From contig JAVDCA010000006.1 in NCBI GenBank assembly GCA_030848545.1, forward strand, positions 213,035-277,034: DNA of 64,000 nt, written 5' to 3'. The notes under the pieces are model-generated. The model searched no databases and was not told where the DNA came from. It saw only the letters and a program-made list of their open reading frames with translations. Below, in pieces: positions 58,778-64,000 of the stretch. The translations under genes and the position numbers were made by a program. Each line of letters opens with the position of its first letter. Within the stretch, counting starts at the first letter, position 1. This DNA is from Astrobacterium formosum. Lineage in GTDB: Bacteria > Pseudomonadota > Alphaproteobacteria > Rhizobiales > Xanthobacteraceae.

Positions 58778-59881
58778 TCACCGGTTGTTGGCGATCCACA
58801 GGTCGAGCAGATCCTGCCGACGCTTGGCGACGTGCGCGTTATCGGACACCAGAAGCGAATTCCCCCACGCCGAGACATTCGGATAGGGGTTGTCCGGATT
58901 CGCCGACAATGTCGGATTGGACGAATAGGCACCGACGTCCTTGGTCCAGGGTGAAACCCCTTCCTGGGTCAGAAGGTAGTGGGCGAACAGCTTCGCGGCG
59001 TTGGGATGCGGCGCGCCGGCAACGATCTGGATATAGGTCGGCTGGTTGATGCCCTGGAACGGCTCCAGGCGGCACATGCCGAGCGCCAGGTTCTTTTCCT
59101 TGATCTCGCGGTGGCGGCCGAGCGTGTAGATGCCGATCGGCGGATCGCTCTGGCCACGGGCGCCCACATTGGCGGCAAGCTCCACGTCCTCGTTGTAGAG
59201 AACCGGCCGGGAGGCGGCCAGTCGCTTGATGAACTCGAGGCCGGCATTGGCTTGCGTCAGCTTGAGCGGCTTGCCGTAGAATTTCTCGTAGGACGCCGCC
59301 AGTTCATCGGCGCGATCCTCCATCGCCGAGAAGGCCTGAATCTGCATGGAGCGCAGCCGCGGATCGAACATGTGCAGCTTGCCCGCCCATTTCGGCTCGG
59401 TGAGCTGCCACACATTGGTGATCGGGCACTTGTCGTAGCGCTCGGTGTTGTAGCCGAAGATGCTGACCTGCCACAGATAGATCAGCGGATTGCGGCTCGC
59501 CTCCGGAATGGCGTCTTTGAGTCCGGGCGGCACGTAGTTTTCCACGTACTTGCCGGGAATCATCTCGGTGATGAGGCGCGGGCCGTCGTCGTATCCGATG
59601 ATGTCCACCTGGACGTTGCCTGATTCCACTTCGCGCACCACCTTTTCGGTGCTTTCGGCATCCGTCATCTTGGTGCCGAGCACCTTGATGCCGTACTTGG
59701 CGGCGAAGCCGGCGCCCGCATTGGCGATACGGGCCGACATCCAGTAGGCGACGACGCTGCCTTCGGCCTTGGCGGCGGCAATCAGCTTATCGATATCCGC
59801 CGTTTGGGCCTGTGCGGGGATGGTGGCGGAGGCCACCGTAGCGGCCAGTCCGAAGCTGGCCAAGCACATGCGAATGTTCAT
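58778..59881 (-). CDS. ABC transporter substrate-binding protein, AfuA/FutA-like
   Basis: A 367-residue periplasmic binding protein. A signal peptide (LASFGLAATVASATIPAQAQ) is followed by DIDKLIAAAKAEGSVVAYWM, then GTKMTDAESTEKVVREVESG, SIFGYNTERYDK and VAGAPHPNAAKLFAHYLLTQ, marks of the extracellular solute-binding family 1/8 type. The ribosome site is AAGG. The two Tyr of ferric-binding proteins are not clear, so a non-metal ligand is likely. The phosphatases downstream favour a phosphorylated organic ligand. Confidence 0.88.
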   Translation of the reverse strand: MNIRMCLASFGLAATVASATIPAQAQTADIDKLIAAAKAEGSVVAYWMSARIANAGAGFAAKYGIKVLGTKMTDAESTEKVVREVESGNVQVDIIGYDDGPRLITEMIPGKYVENYVPPGLKDAIPEASRNPLIYLWQVSIFGYNTERYDKCPITNVWQLTEPKWAGKLHMFDPRLRSMQIQAFSAMEDRADELAASYEKFYGKPLKLTQANAGLEFIKRLAASRPVLYNEDVELAANVGARGQSDPPIGIYTLGRHREIKEKNLALGMCRLEPFQGINQPTYIQIVAGAPHPNAAKLFAHYLLTQEGVSPWTKDVGAYSSNPTLSANPDNPYPNVSAWGNSLLVSDNAHVAKRRQDLLDLWIANNR

Positions 59882-59900
59882 GTCTCTCGCCTTCTCTTTG

Positions 59901-61115
59901 TTACCGGGCACGTCGCAACAACAGCGAGCCGAGCTCTTGCTGGTGTTGCAGCAAATAGGCTTTCCGAGTCTGTGAGAGGTGGTGATAGGCGACCGATGTG
60001 GCCGCCAGATCGTCGGTGTCCCGGCCGCTGAAGACCTCGGCAAGAAAGCGCGCGCGGCAATTGTGACCGGGATCGGCAAAGCGGCGGTTTGCCGCCTGCC
60101 GGGCCGACGCGGAATGGTCGAACAGAACGCCGCCCAGGACACACAGCGGCAGACCCATGCCACGGCAAAGCGTGAGCGCATTGCCGGCCAGCAGGTCGCC
60201 GGCATCATCGAGCAGCGCGCGGGCCCTGCCATCCTCCATGGTGTCGAGATCGCGGATCAGCGCGCCGAGGTCGCCCCTCCCCGGAGCCACCAGCCCGTAC
60301 TCCTCGGCGCGGTCGCGGATGGCGCGGACCGAAGCGGTGGTCATCTGACAGTCGTAGCCGCCGCAGTGGCAAAGCCGCGTGCCGGTCGGACGGCTGCCGA
60401 TATGGCCGAAACCGGAGGGGCGACGTTCCGGACCGAGAAAGTGCCGGCCCGCAATGGACGAGACGCCGCCGATTCCGTAATCGGCGACGACCAGGAAGAA
60501 ATCCGCCGGCTCCTCGGCATCGAACCAGTTGACGGCGTTCACCAGCGCGATCGAGTAGTTCTCGATGGCGGTCGGCAAACCGGTGAACAACTCGACGTCG
60601 CGGGCGATCGGCTTGTGATGCCAGGCTTTGAAGGTCGACGGCGTCGTGATCTTGCCCTGCTCGTAGTCGGCCGATCCGAAGAACGAAATGCCGACCGCGG
60701 CGAGAACCGTGAAACGCTCCGCCGCGATCGATGCGAGCCGGAGCACGCTGTCGCCGATCGTGGCGACCGCCTCCTGATAGGGGGTCTCCTGTGTGATGCC
60801 GAGCTCGATGCACTCGACGGCGTTTCCGCGCGCACCGAGCAATCTGGCCGAACTGCGGTCGGCCCGGATGGAGATGCCGATGCTGCACAATCCCGTCGCG
60901 CTGAGATCGATGGTCTCGGCCGGGCGACCTTTGCCGCTGGCCGCGCCGGTGTTGGCGGCCAGAATGCCGATGTCCGTCAACTCGGCCGTGGCTCGCGCGA
61001 TCGTCGGCCCACTGACGCCCAGTGCGGTCTGCAGCGAAATACGCGTCTGCCCTCCTCGCTTGGTCAGCTTGGAAAGCATGGCGGGGGTCACGGGTGAAAA
61101 ATCAGCGTGCGCCAT
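59901..61115 (-). CDS. ROK-family transcriptional regulator
   Basis: A 404-residue NagC/Mlc-like protein. The N-terminal winged HTH contains TRISLQTALGVSGPTIARAT. The sugar-kinase-like domain has VVADYGIGGVSSIAGRHFLG and the zinc motif CHCGGYDCQ. It is upstream of the ABC operon and its own promoter has a matching 7-bp-arm palindrome. It probably senses a sugar or sugar phosphate. Confidence 0.9.
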   Translation of the reverse strand: MAHADFSPVTPAMLSKLTKRGGQTRISLQTALGVSGPTIARATAELTDIGILAANTGAASGKGRPAETIDLSATGLCSIGISIRADRSSARLLGARGNAVECIELGITQETPYQEAVATIGDSVLRLASIAAERFTVLAAVGISFFGSADYEQGKITTPSTFKAWHHKPIARDVELFTGLPTAIENYSIALVNAVNWFDAEEPADFFLVVADYGIGGVSSIAGRHFLGPERRPSGFGHIGSRPTGTRLCHCGGYDCQMTTASVRAIRDRAEEYGLVAPGRGDLGALIRDLDTMEDGRARALLDDAGDLLAGNALTLCRGMGLPLCVLGGVLFDHSASARQAANRRFADPGHNCRARFLAEVFSGRDTDDLAATSVAYHHLSQTRKAYLLQHQQELGSLLLRRAR

Positions 61116-61470
61116 TTAATTTCACTCAGACTGAAATTTAATGACCATAAACAGGAACCCCTGTCAAGCGAAGTCCCTCGCGCCATACGCCACCGCGGCA
61201 AGCTGATCACATGCGGACCGTCGACTACATCCGCCATCCAGCCTGTGCGGTTCCACCTCGACGGGGGTGCGGCGACCGGCTGGCTTGCCGGAGACCACCG
61301 CAGGCCGACGTTCCCGATACCGTTCGGTAGACAACCCTGCCCTGCAGTACATTTCACGAATTGCAACCCGAACGCCTGCGTGACAGCGTTCCCGGCACGC
61401 TGCGGGGACTGGACGTTCGCCTGCGAGCCCCCCGTCTTCGCGGCAACGCTTCATGACCGGGGGACAAACA
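61116..61470. other. divergent intergenic region between ROK regulator and symporter
   Basis: No gene is seen in 355 bases. The left end holds the ROK operator (61118-61138). The right part contains a plausible ribosome site (GGGGG) before ATG 61471 but no clear promoter boxes. The symporter and ROK genes are divergent, so this may be their shared control region. Confidence 0.5.
61118..61138. promoter_or_regulatory. candidate ROK operator
   Basis: AATTTCA-CTCAGAC-TGAAATT, 7-bp arms with 7-bp spacer and an AT-rich frame (TTTAATTTCA...TGAAATTTAA), three bases before the ROK start. It resembles the AT-rich palindromes bound by NagC/Mlc-type proteins, so autoregulation is likely. Confidence 0.6.
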
Positions 61471-62772
61471 ATGAAGCAGAACGACAAACTGTTATTGGGA
61501 TTCGTATTGGGCGTCGTCTTCGGCCTGATCGGATACTACTACCTGCCGGCGAAAGACTTCGCGTTCATGACCCGCTTCAGCGAAGTCATGACGTTCGTCG
61601 GCGCAATTTTCCTGCGCTTGATCTTCATGGTGGTGATCCCGCTGATCCTGTCGGCGCTGATGATCGGCACGATGCAGTTGGGCAGGGGTGCCGGCGGCCT
61701 CGGCAAGGTCGGCGGGTACGCGCTCCTGTATACCGTCTCGCTCAGCGGCATCGCCGCCGTCATCGCCGTCACGCTGACGAATGTTCTCAAGCCCGGCGCC
61801 GGTCTCGTCTTCGACAAGGCCGCCATGGCGCAAAACGCCAGCGTCCTCACCATCCAGAAGAACGCCATCGCGACCGCTGCCAAGCCCTGGTACCAGTACT
61901 TCGTCGACTTGATCCCACAGAATCCGGTCGACTCGGCCGCCCGGGCCTTCTCGGGCGAGATCGTCGCCCTGATGGTGTTCGCGCTGTTCTTCGGCTGGGC
62001 CCTGAGCCGCGTCGTCAAGAGCGACGAGCATCCGATCAGTCAGGTGCTGGAGGCGATCTTCCAGGCCAGCATGAAGATCATCGAGCTGGCGATGAAGATC
62101 GCCCCGTATGCCATCTTCGGCATCGTCTTCAATACCGCTTACCGCATGGGCGCCGGATTCCTCGGCAACGTCGCCTTCTACGCGTTCGTCGTCGTTCTCG
62201 GCCTGGCCCTGCAGTTCGGCGTGGTCTACAGCCTGTTCCTCTCGCTGTTCGCCCGCGTCAACCCGCTCGAGTTCTACTCGAAGTGCCGGGAAGTCTATCT
62301 GTACGCATTCACGACGGCATCGTCGAACGCCACCCTGCCGCTGGCGCTCGAATGCGGTGAGAAGAAACTCGGGCTGCCGGGCCGGATCGTGCGCTTCGTC
62401 CTCACCATCGGGGCCTCGGCCAACCAGAACGGATCGGGGCTCTACGAGGGCGTCACCGTCATCTTCCTGGCGCAGGTGTTCGGCATCGATCTCTCCATCG
62501 GACAGCAGTTCCTCGTCGTCCTGATGTCGATGGTGGCCGGCATCGGAACGGCCGGCGTCCCCGGTGGCGCGCTGCCGCTCGTCGTCGTCGTGATGATCCA
62601 GGTCGGCGTCCCGGCCGAAGGCATCGGCCTGATCCTCGGCGTCGACCGCTTCCTCGATATGTGCCGCACTACCCTCAATGTGGGCGGCGACCTCGTCATC
62701 GCCAAGCTGGTGACGGCGTCGACCGACGAGGCGACGCTCGCCGGGCTGCGCAACGAGGAGAAGGCCGCCTGA
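61471..62772 (+). CDS. dicarboxylate/amino acid:cation symporter (DAACS family)
   Basis: A 433-residue symporter of the GltP/DctA family. Eight or more hydrophobic segments. Key motifs: serine-rich hairpin TTASSNATLPLALE near residue 285, SANQNGSGLYEGVTVIFLAQ, AGIGTAGVPGGALPLVVVVM (second hairpin), and GVDRFLDMCRTTLNVGGDLV (substrate site Arg/Asp region). ATG 61471 follows a GGGGG. It imports C4-dicarboxylates, glutamate or aspartate with Na+ or H+. A strong terminator follows. Confidence 0.93.
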   Translation: MKQNDKLLLGFVLGVVFGLIGYYYLPAKDFAFMTRFSEVMTFVGAIFLRLIFMVVIPLILSALMIGTMQLGRGAGGLGKVGGYALLYTVSLSGIAAVIAVTLTNVLKPGAGLVFDKAAMAQNASVLTIQKNAIATAAKPWYQYFVDLIPQNPVDSAARAFSGEIVALMVFALFFGWALSRVVKSDEHPISQVLEAIFQASMKIIELAMKIAPYAIFGIVFNTAYRMGAGFLGNVAFYAFVVVLGLALQFGVVYSLFLSLFARVNPLEFYSKCREVYLYAFTTASSNATLPLALECGEKKLGLPGRIVRFVLTIGASANQNGSGLYEGVTVIFLAQVFGIDLSIGQQFLVVLMSMVAGIGTAGVPGGALPLVVVVMIQVGVPAEGIGLILGVDRFLDMCRTTLNVGGDLVIAKLVTASTDEATLAGLRNEEKAA

Positions 62773-62800
62773 TAAGGCGAACATATCTCCAGAAACGAAG

Positions 62801-62834
62801 CTCCCCCGGACATCGCGTCCGGGGGAGTTTTTTT
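62801..62834 (+). terminator. rho-independent terminator of the symporter gene
   Basis: CTCCCCCGGAC (62801-62811), loop ATCGC, GTCCGGGGGAG (62817-62827), followed by seven T (62828-62834). Perfect 11-bp stem plus T-run 29 bases after the stop codon. Confidence 0.95.
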
Positions 62835-62969
62835 GTGCCCGTTGCAGAACTTCTCGCCCGCCCCGACCGCTGCAGGGCTGCCTCTCTCACCAACGGCAAG
62901 GATATCGCATATGGTCAGCGGCATCGACCTCTTTGGTGGAGCGTCTGATGCCTCGCGGCTTGCCGCAGC

Positions 62970-63139
62970 AGAACTCCCTCTCCCCAGCGGGGAGAGGGCT
63001 GGGGTGAGGGGGCTACGACGGCGCGATTGCGAATTACGTCGCCCCGACTTCCCAGCCGCAGCATGTCAGCGCTCATATCCAACTGCTTTCGCTACCCCCT
63101 CACCCCGACCCTCTCCCCAAATGGGGAGAGGGAGAAGAA
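62970..63139. repeat. pair of inverted REP-like palindromic elements
   Basis: Element 1 (62975-63012) contains CCCTCTCCCCAGCGGGGAGA and CTGGGGTGAGGGGG. Element 2 (63096-63138) is its inverted relative, CCCCCTCACCCCGACC then CTCTCCCC-AAAT-GGGGAGAG. A degenerate third lies at 63163-63185 (CCCCCAGCGCGGAGAGGG). They form stable hairpins and resemble REP/BIME elements of alphaproteobacteria. They fill the gap 62835-63202, in which I see no gene. Confidence 0.7.
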
Positions 63140-63202
63140 GAGCCGTGCCATATGCGATGGTCCTGCCCCCAGCGCGGAGAGGGAGAAGACGGAGCGCCCC
63201 CG

Positions 63203-63625
63203 CTATGCCAGCTTGGCGTCGAGCGTGATCGTGGCGTTGAGGACCCGGGACACCGGGCAGCCCTTCTTGGCCTCCTCGGCGATCTTCTTGAAGGAGGCCT
63301 CATCGATGCCCGGGATCGAGGCGGTGAGATCGAGGTGGACGGCCGTGATGGCGAAACCTTCGCCCTGTTGTTCGAAATTCACCGTGGCGTCGGTCTTGAT
63401 CTCCTTGGCTTCGTGATTGGCCTTGTTGAGCGCGAAGGCGAGCGCCATCGAGAAACAACCCGCATGGGCGGCGGCGATCAGTTCCTCCGGATTGGTGCCC
63501 TTGCCGTCGGAAAAGCGTGTCTTCCACGAATACTGGGTGCCGGACAACACGCCGCTGTCGCTGTCGAGCTTGCCGGTGCCGTCCTTGCCGCTGCCGTTCC
63601 AGACCGCCTGCGCTTTGCGTTTCAT
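63203..63625 (-). CDS. OsmC-family peroxiredoxin
   Basis: A 140-residue protein. Two redox-active cysteines in AAHAGCFSMALAFALNK near residue 57 and KKGCPVSRVL near residue 122, with the OsmC start KRKAQAVWNGSGKDGTGKL. It reduces organic hydroperoxides. The ribosome site is GAGGAG, six bases upstream of ATG 63625. It matches the OsmC branch rather than Ohr by its first-Cys context. Confidence 0.93.
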   Translation of the reverse strand: MKRKAQAVWNGSGKDGTGKLDSDSGVLSGTQYSWKTRFSDGKGTNPEELIAAAHAGCFSMALAFALNKANHEAKEIKTDATVNFEQQGEGFAITAVHLDLTASIPGIDEASFKKIAEEAKKGCPVSRVLNATITLDAKLA

Positions 63626-63789
63626 CGTCTGCTCCTCATGGATGGGCCAATGGGTTCACCATGCTACATCGCGGCGGCCGGCACGGACGCGCGAGACCCA
63701 AAGGCGGCGGCGAACCGGAACCGCCTTCGTGCATTACGCATATAGGTATGTTCGCGGCCTTGGACATGGTCATTTGGTGGAGGACGAAA

Positions 63790-64000
63790 ATGGGTCGCAG
63801 CCGCTTTCCCGTCCGTTTCCTGGTTGCCGCCGCGGCACTCGCCCCGTGGTTGCCCACCCCAGGCGCGTGGGGCCGGGACAGCGTCCCGGAACTCGACGTC
63901 CAGCCGAGCTGCCGCGCCGCCGCGGCGGCCGCGACGGTTGTCGGGCGCACCGACGACAACTGCCATGCCGACGAAAAGTTGGCCCGCGCGGCGGTGGAAC
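63790..64000 (+). CDS. exported protein, 5' end only
   Basis: The first 70 codons of a gene leaving the window. A signal peptide (RFPVRFLVAAAALAPWLPTP) is followed by ELDVQPSCRAAA and DDNCHADEKLARAA. This pattern fits a family of short secreted proteins of Hyphomicrobiales with two conserved Cys (xxPSC...xxxC). Function unknown. Confidence 0.6.
   Translation, partial: MGRSRFPVRFLVAAAALAPWLPTPGAWGRDSVPELDVQPSCRAAAAAATVVGRTDDNCHADEKLARAAVE

Noticed and set aside
21416..64000. a second prophage or integrative element
   Set aside because: No integrase, transposase, conjugation gene or second att-like repeat is visible in this part. The blocks look like chromosomal catabolic operons.

Overview
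The window is high-GC DNA (I judge roughly 62-66%, not counted) with dense, short-spaced, ATGA-overlapping genes. A tRNA-Thr attachment site, many tripartite tricarboxylate transporter (TTT) genes and REP-like palindromes point to an alphaproteobacterium, most likely Hyphomicrobiales (Bradyrhizobium/Rhodopseudomonas-like). No rRNA, complete tRNA, CRISPR array or insertion sequence is visible.

Positions 1-21415 are the right part of a lambda-like prophage whose left end lies outside the window. It ends at a 48-nt copy of the 3' half of tRNA-Thr(GGT), read as attR. A leftward unit starts at a Cro-like gene (16423). It runs through small genes, three DNA methyltransferases, SSB, an HNH endonuclease and a P4-type primase-helicase. 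It then passes a GCGAGGGT repeat array (candidate origin) and reaches late genes (gpZ-like, terminase small and large subunits, gpW, portal). A CI-like repressor (16550) and a rightward unit with excisionase and integrase lie at the other end. Matching 15-bp operators sit at both early promoters. A leftward gene for an exported protein (17621-18088) looks like a lysogenic-conversion gene.

Positions 21416-64000 are host chromosome, almost all transcribed leftward and made of regulator-transporter-enzyme blocks. Block A (21.5-27.4 kb): IclR regulator, TTT transporter (TctC, TctB, TctA), SDR and an N-acetylneuraminate-lyase-like aldolase. Block B (28.0-41.4 kb): two operons with two near-paralogous TctC receptors, one TctAB pair, both subunits of an aconitase X dehydratase, an enolase-superfamily dehydratase, Gfo/Idh oxidoreductase, sulfurtransferase, AhpD-like protein, D-2-hydroxyacid dehydrogenase and a CapA-like phosphoesterase. 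An IclR gene and copies of a 17-bp GTTGC-N7-GCAAC element tie them together. Block C (41.6-54.1 kb): TRAP transporter, FadR-type regulator, two DapA-like aldolases, a large FAD/Fe-S dehydrogenase, a pentulose kinase and an L-fucose/arabinose-type isomerase, with one shared 17-bp operator at both promoters. Block D (54.3-61.1 kb): an FbpABC/AfuABC-like ABC importer, an inositol-monophosphatase-type and a HAD phosphatase, and a ROK regulator, which suggests uptake and dephosphorylation of a phosphorylated organic compound. The right edge holds a dicarboxylate:cation symporter with a strong terminator, REP-like palindromes, an OsmC protein and the start of a secreted protein.

The most unusual signals are the iteron-like array beside the primase, a small replication-module protein built from primase pieces in reversed order and ending in an SSB-like tip, and the Block B regulon, whose gene combination I cannot match to a known pathway.
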